Source: Caprimulgus europaeus (Eukaryota; Chordata; Aves; Caprimulgiformes; Caprimulgidae). Taken from it: DNA of 64,000 bases. This document shows positions 23,821 through 36,542 of the stretch, piece after piece. Below the pieces are notes generated by a model. That model worked only from the letters and a program-made list of their open reading frames with translations. It was not told the DNA's origin and did not search any database. Location: positions 4,282,622 through 4,346,621 of the forward strand of contig OU015525.1 in the NCBI GenBank assembly GCA_907165065.1. Reading direction: 5' to 3'. Positions within the stretch are counted from its first letter, which is position 1. The number at the start of each line of letters is the position of its first letter. The position numbers and the translations under genes were made by a program.

Positions 23821-26504
23821 TTTTACCATTTTAGTGCTTGGGAAAATTTCTTCCCATAGATTTCAAATAAGATAAACATACCTAGTGCTTTCCAGTGAGG
23901 GATCTCAGAAGGCCAAAGTACAAAACAGTTATCACAGCTACAGAAGCTTCATCTGGCCCAATTTTCTTATTGCTGATGCTCTAGGAACAGTATAGGATAG
24001 GAGCCTGGATTTGATGAGAAATGCAGATTTTAGTTGTCTCTCTTGCACCCCACTGTGTCCTGGTTTCCAGCCCAGACTATCACTATCTAAACCCTCCATT
24101 TTTTATTGCAGTTGTTTGCAGTAGTGAATGGGAAAGAAATGGGATTCAGCAGTGATATTCAGCACAATATCAGAACACATTCAGCCATAACCCCTCGATG
24201 AGGTAGCTCAGTTTAAATCACAAATGAGTTATATTGAAATATATTCCACAGTTTAGTCTCTTGTTTGCTTATGCCATCATGAAGGCAGTAGCACGCTATG
24301 TTCCAACCACCCCTTGCTGACCAAGTGTTGCACTTGACTGTTCCTCCACAAATTTCATTCAAAAAAAACCTAGACCAGTTCAAAGCATGCAGACAACAGA
24401 TCTTTCTTATCATGACTCACACTGAACAGAAAAGGATTCAAAATCATACTCAAAAAGCACATTTAGCAGAAAAGAGGAAATGGCAAACTCTGGAAAGGGA
24501 AAGCTGAAGACATTGACTTCTTCAGCTTGGTGCAGCTTGAGCCAGAGAACAATGCTCCTATGGTCTAAGACTTGCAACACCAATACTTACAAGAGTAAGT
24601 AATATTGGGGGGGAAGAAACAAATCCTTAGGTATTTTAAATATTTAATGAAACTAGAAGTTTCATTGGAAAGGATTCACAAAGAAACGTCTGTCTTGTGG
24701 TTAAATTCTTCTAATGTCCCATATAATGAGCATGAGTTAGAAGCATCTCTTGTGTTGATTTTGTGCGGTTTTATGTGTATTGAATTCACTTTGCAGATTT
24801 CTTTGGGAAGCACTAGCAGGGTTCCTCTTTTTTATACTTGGCCATCTGTATTCATAAAGTTAGCAAGCAAGTAATGTGAGAATTATGACACTTTATGCTA
24901 AATACATGATACTTGATGATTCTGCACATGGCACATGGCACTTCATGGGTCTGCACAAGGAGACTTAAAGAAGAAAGGCCAAGGAGGAAACATGAGGCAT
25001 CTGACAGAGGATAAGTAAAAGCATAAAAGTGAAAAATCTTCTCTGAGATCAAGAATTTTTTTTAAAAAAAAAGAAAAGAGAGAGAGGTAACATTTTTATT
25101 TCAATTTAATTTAAACTCAGAACTTGGCCACATGCACATAGCAGTGAAAGAGTTGAGAAGATAAAAGATTTCACATGGTTTATCAGTAACACAGTATGCA
25201 AAGTAAAATCTTTGCCCCAAAGAGATCAAAGACACCTTTAATGCAGTCAGAAGTTTCTCAAGGATGATGTACCATGAATGTAGAAACAGATCAGATGTGG
25301 GACTAGACCTGAAAAAACCCAAATCAAAGACTGAACACAAATAATGAAGAAGAAGAAGGAAACAAGGAGGGATCTTCAGCTTTGGGTTCATTTTGGAAAA
25401 GACCAATGGGGAATAAGTATTAAAAATAAGAAATATATTCTTTAACACCATGAAACATCTTAGCTTTCACTGTGTAAAGCTACTGGTATGAGAAATTATC
25501 TGAGCTCTACAATTATTAGTGTCAAAGAACTGTCATGATAAATTCCAGTGAATTATTGGTACAGCTTTTCCCATTTTGACCACTTCCAGAGATACCACCA
25601 GAGGAAAAGATAAATATTGCTCAAAGATCTAAAAACATAGAACACCAAGAGCACATTTATAACACAGATTTTAACTCTTTCACTAGGATTATGTGAAGAT
25701 GAATAAATGAAGTTAGTTAGGGATGGATTTATTGACCCCATTGATTTATTTTATTAAAGATGAACCCAGATTTTGATTCTTCACATTTATTTTCAAAAGG
25801 AAATGTTTTCCTCTCAGTGGAGGCAGCAGATTTGAAGTTGAAAGGTGTAGTCTGCCAAGCAGGAACTGCTTTCACAACCATATCAGGATGCCCACAAGAA
25901 GACGGATTCCCAAAAGGGTGAAGCTCAAGCTGCTGTCAGCATTTTCAGGTCATAATTCTTGGAGAAAGCAGGTCTGTGCAGACTGAACAAGAACATGCAA
26001 CAGGTGTTTTGGTAAAAGGAGGAGATAGAAGTGGATTTACTCAGTGTCCCTGTCATTCCTCCAGTTTTGAGGTAGTTCTATATTGAACCAAACTCTTCAG
26101 CAGGTAAACTTCTCTACTCCCAAATGACATTCCAAAAAACCATTACATGGGCAGAATTAGGTGTGCAAGGCAGGAGAGACTGAGAACCAGTAAAGGCACA
26201 AGAAGAAGTAAAGACCTTGCTACCTATGGTGTGGTGACTGTCAGAGGTCTTCAAATAGCATCTTCTGCTGCATTCAGCTCTTTTCTTTCATTCTCTGATG
26301 CTCTTTGAGGTTGTCTTTTTGGTACAGTATTGAAATTCTACATTGCATATGACAATATTCAGTTAAACTTTTCTCAATAAAGGTTTCTCACATACAGGAC
26401 AGAATTTAAATAGAAATGGATGTTGGTCAGAAAAAAAAAAAATCAATAGCATTTTTAAAAATGATAGCTTAGAGGTGAGCACAGAAAGAAATACAAGTTC
26501 AAGA

Positions 26505-26590
26505 AACTGCCTTGTTTGATTCAAAGCAGGAATCTGAATTTAGGTTTTCCCCATAAGAAGTAAATGCCCTACCAACTAGACAATCAATCA
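26505..26590 (-). mobile_element. Possible tRNA-derived SINE head, ancient
   Basis: The minus strand reads TCTAGTTGGTAGGGCATTTAC, then AACCTAAATTCAGATTCCTG. These are spaced like the A and B boxes of a tRNA-derived SINE head (consensus 'gtggttagagca...gggttcaaatccc'). No foldable tRNA is preserved, so it is not called as a tRNA gene. Confidence 0.35.
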
Positions 26591-28891
26591 GTCTTTTGTG
26601 GAAAAAAATTATAACAGCAAAAGTTGCCATCTGTTCATATGCAAAATGAAAGCAAACTGTAAAGATTCAACTATTAAAAAAAAAAAAAGGAATTGCTATT
26701 TTCTAGCCTTGGCTTTGCAATTTCAATTATTATGTGATATGATGATGTCAAAATGAAATATATCTATGTTATTGTAATATTTTACTAATATCCTGTCAAA
26801 TTTAACACAATTAACACATTCCCATTAAGGATTCTTAGTTCTCTAGAAAATAAAGGGAAATTGCTCCTTTGTGGCATTTTTTTTTTTCTCCTCACTGAAT
26901 TCATCAGGAATATGACCAAGGTTGATCCTCTCTTAGTCCTTTCCCATGCAAACACATGAAGGGTCTTATACTTGCCAAGAGATTTTAGCCACTGTAGGCC
27001 ACCCCCTGTGTCGACTTGAATGGGCTTTATCAGTGATTTGCCCACTGAGTGTAGGACTCCTTTTAATTTAACTGTATTTTAAACTCACCTGTCTTGACAT
27101 CCTGTGAAAATAAAGAGTGGTTTAACCTTTACCAGGAGTAATCAGGTTTAATGGCAAAAAAAAAAAAGAAGCAATGTTTAGATCTCTGAGTATATTTTTT
27201 GTCTGTGGTTGATTTGCAAGTTGTACTTGGAAAGGTGCTTGAAGACTACAGAAGAGGTGACACGAATCCAGCTGGAAACATGGGGAAGTTTGTCTCTGAT
27301 TTTCATTAGATTGCAGTTTCACACTCTGTGAAATGGCAACATTCTGGTTCTGATACATTTTGATATTTTGATGTTGTTGTGCCTCTTGCATTTATACTAT
27401 GTGTGGATAAACCAGTTTTAACTTACAGATAAGTCTGAGGCTTCTCAATAGTCGTTGTATATTAATTAACTTCTTCAAGATATCATCTTCCTTGCATAGG
27501 GATCATCATAGACAAGTGTCTCATCTTCAGTAGCATACATTTATGGAACTGAAACCTGTGGACATATCACAGTTTTATATTCACAGATCTGAGATCAGTC
27601 TAATTTTGTATTTTTGGAGTATTGTTAGCCTAGCATTTCAATTAATAAAGTTTGCACTAGGACCATTTAAAAAAGAGAAATCTGTGATGAGAAGATTAAT
27701 AATCCTTTCCCAGAAACATTTTGAACAGTTTCTTCTGTGGTGGTGAGAGCAATGAGGAACTTTAGAAAGGCTTCATACTTGCTTGCAATTTCTTGCTCTC
27801 CTTTTTACAAGCAGTTCTCATCCCTAACTGTGAGTACGTCAACACAGAACTGCAGGCGTCATGGCTTCGGGCAAACAGGGGAGGCGTTCACAGAAGGAGA
27901 TGAGAAGTTGTTCATTAAAGAGAGGCTACCTGTTAAGAAAGGTGTTCACAAAAAGCTAAGTGTGGGCACAGCAGATTTTTCTCAGGTTCACCCAATAACA
28001 AATGGAAATCCTTTCACAAAATTACCCTTGCACTGCCTTGCCCTCTGCAGGAGGCTCCATCTCCACCCACTAATGAGGGAACATTGTGTATCAGTCCCCT
28101 TTAGCTAATGTGAGCCTTTGGCACTATCCTTCATCATCTTGCAAATCCTTGCACAGGTCCTCACCTAGAAGAAGGCTTAAGCACAGCTATACTGCTATAA
28201 ACACACTGAATTCAGCAGGATTCAGACTGAGCTGAAGATATATTGCCTCAACAACCATTGCTGTAGTATATTCAGTTACAGAGCACTACTGTATTAACCA
28301 TTAAAGGATAATTGTAAATAAAACTCAGAAGGATCGATCCAACTCAGCTCAATCAGCTTATTGATTTAAGCTATAAAAAGAAAATGGCACATAAACAGCA
28401 CTCTTAAATGTGACCCCATCATCAGTCCCTGCTGACTGACAATTCCCTGGCGCAAATAGCACATGAACTTTCAGCAGATTATTATTGCATCTATTTGAGT
28501 TTACAGGTAACTTTAGATTTTCTTTTAAATTACCCCATCTTTCCCTGCCTGTCCTGAAAGGCAGGCCAGTTTATCTGCATATGGGTCATGTGGGCAACTC
28601 ACTGTAACTATTTTTTATGACTGCTTGGTATTCTGCAAAGTAGAAAATAGGGAACACATGCATTACTGAAATCACTGATATCTACTATAAAAAGAGAGAT
28701 TCATCAATGATTGAAGAAATATTAAAAAAAAAAAAAGAGAAGACAATAATATAAGCCAATGAGCAGGTTGGTAATGCCTCAAACCCAAGCACCAAAAAAT
28801 TGTAGGGGTTTTGCTAGCAGTATAAACCTTTATCATAATCAGCACATCACCTAAAAGCAATAGTTAAAGACTACCCAAGAACAGTCACTCT

Positions 28892-28955
28892 GCTAAAGCA
28901 TCTCGCATGAGAGACAGAAGACCTAGGTCTGAACTATTTAGCACAGATCTAATTC
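28892..28955 (+). mobile_element. Possible MIR-like SINE head, ancient
   Basis: GCTAAAGCATCTCGCATGAG, followed by AGAAGACCTAGGTCTGAACT, resembles the tRNA-like head of MIR-type SINEs ('ttagagca...ggagacctgggttc'). It is short and diverged. Confidence 0.35.
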
Positions 28956-30390
28956 TGTCCTTACAGGTTTGTAATTTTGCCAAGAATAAGGATTTTGCTG
29001 CTTTTTTTATCCTTTTCCCATCCCAAGATGGCTGGCTCTGCTCTAACCCTGTCACTCATGCCATGGTCAGTGAGACAAATGGTTGTCTCCAGAGGGAAGT
29101 TTATTTCATCCTAAAATCATTATGAATCTTTGGGTGAAGGCACCATTTCCTCCCCCCTCCTCACCCACCAAATTAACTAGAAAGATATGAAGTGTCAGCA
29201 AGCATGTCTGATTCTCCACCAGTGACCACAGACCTCTGGTATCCACCATTACCAAGCTGGCTGATGCCAGTACAGCTCTGTGCCCAAACAGCCCTCTTAA
29301 GTGAAGAATTTCCTTTCCTTTTCCATGTCCTGACCTGAACCAGGAGCTGTTCACAGACAAGGGATTGTTTTATACATAAATACCTGGAATGGAGGTCCCA
29401 GCACCCTTTATCACTTAAAACAGGTAGTGTCCCTCATGTAAACAGGACAAGGGGTGAGCATACACATCAACATCTATCTGAATTCCTGAGTCACCCTAAA
29501 AAACAATTCACAGGGAAGTGTATTACAAAGTTTTTGGGGGCAAGTTGCATTCAGTCTTCCATGCTGGACTTGTGCCACTTTACCATTGGTCTACAAAGGT
29601 CTTCTCTGTTTCCTAGGGTTAGAAGGGTCATATAGGATGTAGGACGTTCAAATTGAAAGCAAATTGCCTCCTTCCCTGAATTTTCCACTACCTATGCAGA
29701 CAGGAGATACCGTGTCACTGATGATTCATCTCCAGTATGCTGGTCATCAACCCTGCAAGGAAACTCTTATCCAGGTTCACCTGCACATGACTTAGCACCA
29801 TGTGAGTACACAGAGAAAGAGCTGAGATAGAAGACATCACAAGACTCAGAGACCCTTCATTGTACTGTGAGCCAGCAGCAGCTTACAGCAGCAGTACTGA
29901 AAAGCAAAAATATTTTCTGGCTTATCCAGGAGCCCTCCATGCAAGAGAAGAAGCCCTGACTGCAGTCAAAGTCAAGATGGACAGAAATGTCACAAAGTGT
30001 ACCAAGAACTGTTGAGACATGTCTTATATTGGGTAGGTCTGGGCATCAGAGGCTGTCTGCAAAAGCAAAAGGTGTTAATGTCACTAGAATGTGCATGGGA
30101 AAAGAAAGGTTGGCTGCTCACCACTCTGGGTAAAACATTATAATCTTGAATGACAGTCGATGCTGTTACACTTGAAATGTCAGCCAAGCAAAGGATGTTG
30201 CTTTTGCCTCGGGCCCTTAGCTGCTGTCAGCCAGCAGAGCTCTGCTGAAAGCCCTGTTGCTGGAGCTGGGCCGGTGGACTCCAGCTAAGCAGCTGAGACT
30301 GGGCTCCTTTCATCTGAAAAACGTAAACCTCAAGTGCTCTTCTGATATCTTCCTCCCCAGGTATTTGGAAGGACTCACCCTCTTCACACT

Positions 30391-30900
30391 CAGAACCACA
30401 CAGAATTACTTTGACTGGAAAAGACCTTTAAGATCATCAAGTCAAATCATTAACCCAACACTGACAAGTCCCCAACTAAACCATGTCCCTCAGCACTGTG
30501 TCTACACAACTCTTCAATCCCTCCAGGGATGGGGACTCCACCACTGTCCTGGGCAACCCCTTCCAATGCCTGAGAACCTTTCAGCAAAGAAATTCTTCCT
30601 CACATCCAATCTCAACTGCCCTTGGTGCAACTTGAGGCCATTTCCTCTTGTCCTGTCACTTGTTCCTTGGTTGAACAGACCCACCCCCACCCCTCTACAC
30701 CCTCGTTTCGGGGATTTGTAGAGAACAAGAAGGTCTCCCCTCAGCCTCCTTTTCTCCAGGCTCAACAACCCCAGTTCCCTCACCCACTCGTCATCGCACT
30801 TGTGCTTCAGACCCTTCCCCAGCTCCTTTACCCTTCTCTGGACACACTCCAGCACCTCCACATGCTCCAGCACCTCTTTCTTCAAGAGACACAACAGTGT
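30391..30900 (-). mobile_element. CR1 LINE fragment with ORF2 C-terminus
   Basis: It starts at CAGAACCACACAGAATTAC and carries the CATTAACCCAACACTGACAAG block typical of one group of CR1 3' UTRs, in antisense. The minus-strand frame from 30894 to 30514 gives VLECVQRRVKELGKGLKH, then VRELGLLSLEKRRLRGDLLVLY and TSDRTRGNGLKLHQGQLRLDVRKNFF. That is the usual CR1 ORF2 tail up to the LDVRKNFF motif. Stops follow before [10 protein letters not shown]. The 3' UTR type differs from the copies at 2867 and 16599, so at least two CR1 lineages have inserted here. Confidence 0.93.
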
Positions 30901-32419
30901 GGAACTAATGTGATAAAGAAGCCAGTGAGTCCCAGAAGTGTGACCATGTTTCCATCTTTCAAGTCAGGGAACATCTTCCATGCAAATGATGATTAGTATT
31001 CTCAACAGTTATCACTTCCAGATTAACTGGCTTACTTCACTCAATGGGAAATACCAGAGAAGGTGATTTAATTGATTTAATGGATTATAATTAGATAGTA
31101 ATAGGTATATATGTATATAAAATGAGTGCAGTAGACAAAACATCAAAGGAAGATTTATCCTCAATAAGGTTTCTTTGCTGATCACTAAACAGGGATAATG
31201 AAGAATATTTATTTTTATTATTGAATTATTCTAAGTCTCTTTTTTAAGGCTTGGAGATACATTGTATTATGCCAACATTTAACTGAGCTGTTTATCCAAT
31301 TTAGGATGGAAGTCCAACTGAAATGGCAAATACAACGAGCTAATCTCAGCACCCTTCTAAGAACATTTCTGGGGAGAGATCTCTGTCCTTGCTGGACAAG
31401 GTTGCATAGAAAAACTTGAAAAGCAGATGTTCAGGAATTTCCTAGTGCCACCAAGGAGATGCCCATGTGGTCACAGGAGTAGATAAGTCAACTTCATTTT
31501 AAGCCTTTCTATTCTGTTCTACTTGGCTGCCTCTCCAGCAAACAGCACACGTTCCGGCCACTCAGATGGCACAGCAACTATTTCAGGAAGCTTTGTGAAT
31601 TGGGACAAAACTTTGGCTCCATTTTCCTGGACAGCTGTGCTACAGACCAAATTTGTTTTCCTTAAAAAGGACATTACTCCTTCTTCCCTTCATTGTAATC
31701 TGTCAAAAAGAGGATTTCTTTCCCTTTATATATGTCAGCATGTGAACACATGAGCCCTCCATCTCTGTGCATACATAAGTATTACTTTTTTTTTAGTCAG
31801 GTGATGAATCTAAACCAAGTTCAGCACAGAGAAGGTGCCTTCAAATGTATTGTCTTACAAGTTTCATGAAAATAATCATCCATGTAGAGGAAAAAGTCCT
31901 TATTAACTACTTCCTTGGAGTAAAAGGTAAACTGTGAGCCCACAGCTCTTACTGTATATTAGAGAGCCCACACAAGTGTTAGCCCTCAACAGAAATCTAT
32001 AGAAAGCCAAGCTCACATGAAAAATGGAGCAACAGGAATCATAAAATAAAATAATGTTGCAATGTTTATGTGCCCTACCTTGCTGGCAGAGCTGGACCTA
32101 GCTTCAGCAAGCTTTTCATTCATCCAAATGTCCCAATACTTGAAGAGTGTCCAGCGCAGACAGACCCTTCCAAGACTATCTTTCCCAGCCAAGATGAGTT
32201 AAATGGGAGATAATACTTTTCTCAGAATGGGGTTTCATGTGAAATTCCTACTATTGAAGCCAAAAATTAATACAGAGCAAATAACCAAAAAACAAAAAAA
32301 TCCTTAACCTGGAAATTGTTTCCAGAGAGTCCTGGAAATAACGCACAGTCACATCTCATACCCTGAAAGCATTTTCAAAGCATTCCAGCAGCGTATGGGT
32401 GATGCCATTTCCTCTTTTT

Positions 32420-32531
32420 GCAGCAGAGAAACTGAGGCACGGTTTCTGTGGCACAGAAGAGAAACTGAGACACTTGCCTTTATCAAGTTCACATAGATTT
32501 TTGTAGGAGAGCCAAGAACTGAATGTGAATA
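32420..32531 (-). mobile_element. Ancient MIR-like SINE relic
   Basis: CAGAGAAACTGAGGCAC occurs at 32422-32440 and again in altered form (GAGAAACTGAGACACTTGCC) near 32460. It is followed by CAAGTTCACATAGAT, GAGAGCCAAGAACTGAATG. This is the antisense MIR order 'gaggaaactgaggcacagag...cttgccc...aggtcacacagc...gagccaggattcgaa'. The repeated block suggests a local duplication inside the relic. Confidence 0.55.
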
Positions 32532-33694
32532 GCACATGCAGACAGCAAAATAGCCATCCACTGATTAAAGAAACTCTTCACTGCCATTAACTTTGGGCAG
32601 ATGCAACATGGCAACTGTCAGCGGCGTTGTAAGGCAGCCCAGGACCAGTTTGACAGTTCCTCTGTGCTCCAACCTCTGCAACCCATGGAGAAGGAAGGTT
32701 GTCTGATGTGGCAGTCTGCTGGGACTTCTTCATACTGCCACTGCCACAAAGTGAGGGATAGCAGGTACTTGAGCAAGATAATATTTTTATTGTTATTCCA
32801 GCAATTTTAACACTTAATGGTCAGTTTGCTTTATTTCTGCCACTGTAAATGACACGGAGCACATAATAGCACTCAATGGCTTGAGCTCCAATGTTCCAGA
32901 AGAAGAAAGTGAAGAAGGAGAGAGCAAGAAAAAAAAAGTGTTATGAACTTCTCATTTTTACATCAGCTCAGCTGGGCATGCACAAAGTAACTGGATTTCA
33001 TCGTGTCCCCACACTGCTCACAATCCAATTTGAAAAAGGCCTTTCTTCACTTCCATTGAGGCCTTAGAGAGTTGTTGCCTTGTTTCCTTGCAGGAGTAAA
33101 GCCAAGAGTCTTGAGAAGCAGCATGGAGGTTTTACTTTCAAGTTCCATTCAGTGCTGTTTCCATGCTGTAGAGACATAGAAGGGAAGGGATAATCACTGG
33201 GTAATAAGAGCTTTTCCTGAGACAAATGAAGTAAAAATTATTCCTTTGCTCCAACAGGGTCTTGCTGACATTGTTCATATGTGGACAGCCTGAGGTGTGC
33301 CAAGGCAACAGAGCAGACTGCAACCAGCAGATAAGGAGAGGTCTTTGAGGGAGATATTGCACTAAACCTGGTGTCTTTGTTCCTGCCTTCACCATGGTTC
33401 TTCATATCTCCAAGGGGAGATGCATGGAGCCAGCTACAGGAGAGAAGAAAGGAAGGAGGATTCTTAGAGAGGAGATGGCATTTGGGGTTACGCTGTGTCC
33501 AGGGAAGCCACAGCAGCACAGACCTGGGGGACAGCCCCTGAGCCTCCTTGGAGTCAACACAGCCACTCTAAAGGCTGAGTTCAAAAAGCATGAGGAACTA
33601 AAGGAATAGCAGATCAGCAAAAATATTGACTTTTTAAAATTATGGTAAATAATAGGGGTAAAAGCTCAGACAAAGAGAGCAGTTTTAATCTGTT

Positions 33695-33747
33695 CTACTC
33701 AAGACATTTACAGAAAATGATGTCCTACTCAAGGCATTTACAGTAAA
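33695..33747 (+). repeat. Imperfect direct duplication, 30-bp period
   Basis: CTACTCAAGACATTTACAG at 33695 recurs as CTACTCAAGGCATTTACAG at 33725. Two mismatches are visible over 23 bases. Confidence 0.8.
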
Positions 33748-33769
33748 GGAAATTCCATGTCCAAAAACA

Positions 33770-33880
33770 TGGAATGACAAATAGCCAACTTGACCCAGAC
33801 AGTGACAAAACGAGGCCTGGAACCAGGTCTCCTGGATCCCATATGTAATGCTTGGGCCATAAGGGGGCCTATCCTGCAAT
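33770..33880 (-). mobile_element. Ancient MIR-like SINE relic with tRNA-like head
   Basis: Read on the minus strand, GGCCCAAGCATTACATATGG, then GGAGACCTGGTTCCAGGCC, then TTGTCACTGTCTGGGTCAAG parallels the MIR head and core (tRNA-like A box, 'gagacctgggttc', 'ctgccactga...ctgtgtgaccttgggcaag'). Several ordered blocks make this one of the better SINE calls in the window. Confidence 0.5.
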
Positions 33881-36441
33881 GTGTGAGGAAGAAAAAGACT
33901 TTGCAGCCCTTTTGCACACCTCATAGCTCTACTAGTGACAGGGGTAGTGTTTTCAAACACAGCACTCCCTGCTTCGCTTCAGAACCAGCAAAATCCCCAT
34001 ACCCTAATCATTACCCTGCCAGCAATTCTGATCTCTAAAGGGACCTCCTAGGGCAGATATTTAGGGCCTTCTTTCTTTCTTATTAATTGAGAATAACTGA
34101 AGGGGAGAGTTAACTCTGTGGATTTATAGACATTAATTTCTCATCTGATTATTAATATGCTTGCAGCGGATGTTGCAAACTTTCTTTTTTAGTGATCTTG
34201 GAGAATGGCAAAAGATATGGGAACCACTTATATTTGTTTAAACCATTGATTGATGGGGTTAGTAGGAGAAGAGAAGGGGTTGGACCTAACTAATTCTATA
34301 ATTGTGAAGTCTTTATCTTATGATAGTCATGTCTGACTTTCTTCCTTTTTCTCTTACCTCCACTTTGTCTTTTTATTCTTCACGGGTTAAACAGGAAAAG
34401 CTACCTTGTGTAGGACCTCAAAATGGGAAAACTGAGTTGTACCATTGGAAAATCTTGAGGAATCTGAGTTTAGGATACCTGACACCAGTATAAAATCTGT
34501 TGACCATCATCTGGTGTTACCTGTAAAAAGTGACTTGCTGAAATATGAGGAGAGACTGCAGATCTGCCAAAGAGCCGCTACTGCAGGGACGTGTCAATTG
34601 CCAGGGTTACCCTGCACTGAGGTTCATCCAGCTTTCTACCTGCTCAGTCTGATTTGAAAGAGGCAGCAACTTATCCCAACTTAAATGCAGAACACAATAA
34701 ATATCTTTACTATATAGTATGTATTTAGTAAATATCCTTATATATATGTCATGTATTATTGTTTTAGTAACTATTTCCTGCTTTAGAAAAGCTTCCATTC
34801 AACTCATTGCAGAGCAGATGCTGTATGTGGTTTGAGTGACCAAGGTAGCCACCAAAGTGAACTGTGAGCAGATCCATAGTATGAATCACAATTTAAACCC
34901 ATTGACAGATGTTTAGCAAAAAAAAATAAATTAAAAAAAAAATTACTGATTATGACTGGTCCACAGTGGGAAGATTAAGTCAGTTTTCAGTAACTTAACT
35001 TGTTTCAATGCATAATTCTATTTAATACAATCAAATGTCTCAAACTTTGAGGTCAATTTTATTGGCCAACAGCTTCTTGGTAATCAAAAGCTGAGCTTAG
35101 GGCAGTTGTTTTAGGCTGTTCTTAACACAAGATTAGATCCTACGCTTAGACTTTGACTCTAAACATTAGTTGAAACTCTTCTCATTTTCACCCTGATCTA
35201 GATGCTTCTGGGGGCTTTTTAAAATAAGTAGATAGGTCGTAATCTTGTTCTGTTTGCAGGAAGGTTCTAATAAATCTCATTCACTTTGAATCCCTCAGAC
35301 TCCACGTGGTGTTTCCTCCTGTTAAGGTGTTCCTTGGTCATTTGGGTTTCCATTATACAGGAGACACCGAGTTAAACCTGTCTGTATTCACTGCAGCATG
35401 TTCCTAACAGTAGTGTGGCAAAACACTGGTTTTTGGGGTGGTTTTTTTGCCTGGCACTTAGCAAACTGCTAAATAGGCAAATAACAAGCTTCCTATTCAT
35501 TTTGCCTTTTCTACCTCACTGTATGCACTGGATCCAAACATCTGTGCTTCAGGGATATCTGACAGATCTCAGTGCTGGGCTTTGCCTAACAGGTGAAGCC
35601 CTGAAGTAGGTCAGCATGGATCAGCAACACAAAGCTTCTGTATCTCTGGTAAATCCTTTAAAAAACTTGCTTTGTGTCCATAAACTTTGTATATATTTAG
35701 TATCTACTTAAAAACGTTAGTTCTCCTGGAGTGGAGTGGAGTTAGATGCCTTAGTTAACAGCAGCCACAGCAGCTAGTGAATATGCTGTGTTAAGACTAC
35801 CACCAAGAGGCCAGTAAGGAGATGTTTGAGGAGATTTAATTGCATCATGTCACCAAGAACAGAGAGGCACCCTTAGCAGGAAAAGCAAAGACTGCAAAAG
35901 CAAAGCTGGGAAGTAGATTCTTAACAACCACCTGAGCTGAGCCCTCTCTGGCATCGTTTCGTGACAGCAGGATTGAAGAAAGGCAAGGAGACAGGGACAG
36001 GCTTGCTGTATAAATAGTAATACAGCAAGCTCTGAGAAATGTTTTGATGTGCATCCTGCATGCCAGTGCTTGGCTGCTCCTACAGCAGCACAAGGGACAC
36101 AGGCTGGACACCCCCGTCCCCAAAGAGCCCAGATCTCCTGTCACATCAGCAGCAGATGATATTCCTTTGCAGTGCAATCAGCTCAAACCCTGTTTTGCAT
36201 CATTGTCCAGGGCAGAGGCAGACACATCTGTCCCAAGAAATAACACTCTTTTTAGCCACAGAATTTTTTTTTTTTGAGCAGTGCTTTGTAGTGAGCATCT
36301 CTCCTTTGTTCCACAGCACAATCAGATCAGTGAAATTCTGCTTTAAATGGACAGTGCAATGCATCCCTACATTCACTGGCTATGATGTCTGCATTATACC
36401 ACAGAAAGGATTATACCTGTTGTTACAGGTCTGGCAGGATC

Positions 36442-36488
36442 AGCTCTGGGATAGGGTTAAGACAAGGAACCTCATTTTAAATCAGTCT
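36442..36488 (+). repeat. Perfect direct duplication, copy 1 (47 bp)
   Basis: A 47-base segment starting AGCTCTGGGATAGGG and ending AAATCAGTCT is repeated without mismatch at 36496-36542. Seven bases (TAAAATG) separate the two copies. The identity points to a recent local duplication, slippage, or an assembly artefact. Confidence 0.95.
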
Positions 36489-36495
36489 TAAAATG

Positions 36496-36542
36496 AGCTC
36501 TGGGATAGGGTTAAGACAAGGAACCTCATTTTAAATCAGTCT
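36496..36542 (+). repeat. Perfect direct duplication, copy 2 (47 bp)
   Basis: Identical to 36442-36488, with a period of 54 bases. No transposon or target-site features accompany it. Confidence 0.95.

Larger units (their letters stand above)
23163..30390. other. Unique non-coding sequence with simple repeats and SINE heads
   Basis: It contains a TA/TTTG simple repeat (about 23776-23820), several poly(A) runs of 11-12 bases (about 26430, 26674, 28723) and two tRNA-like SINE fragments (26505-26590, 28892-28955). No exon or gene is recognised. Confidence 0.5.
30901..36441. other. Unique non-coding sequence with two SINE relics
   Basis: MIR-like relics lie at 32420-32531 and 33770-33880, and a small imperfect duplication at 33695-33747. 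The rest is unique AT-rich sequence with only unrelated short frames. Confidence 0.5.

Noticed and set aside
25062..25086. A/T palindrome and GA run (poly-T, poly-A, AGAGAG) as a terminator or hairpin
   Set aside because: In a eukaryotic AT-rich context this is ordinary simple sequence, with no transcription unit to terminate.
36060..36491. 143-codon frame running into the 47-bp duplication
   Set aside because: Unrecognised composition and no family motifs. It ends inside a recent non-coding duplication.
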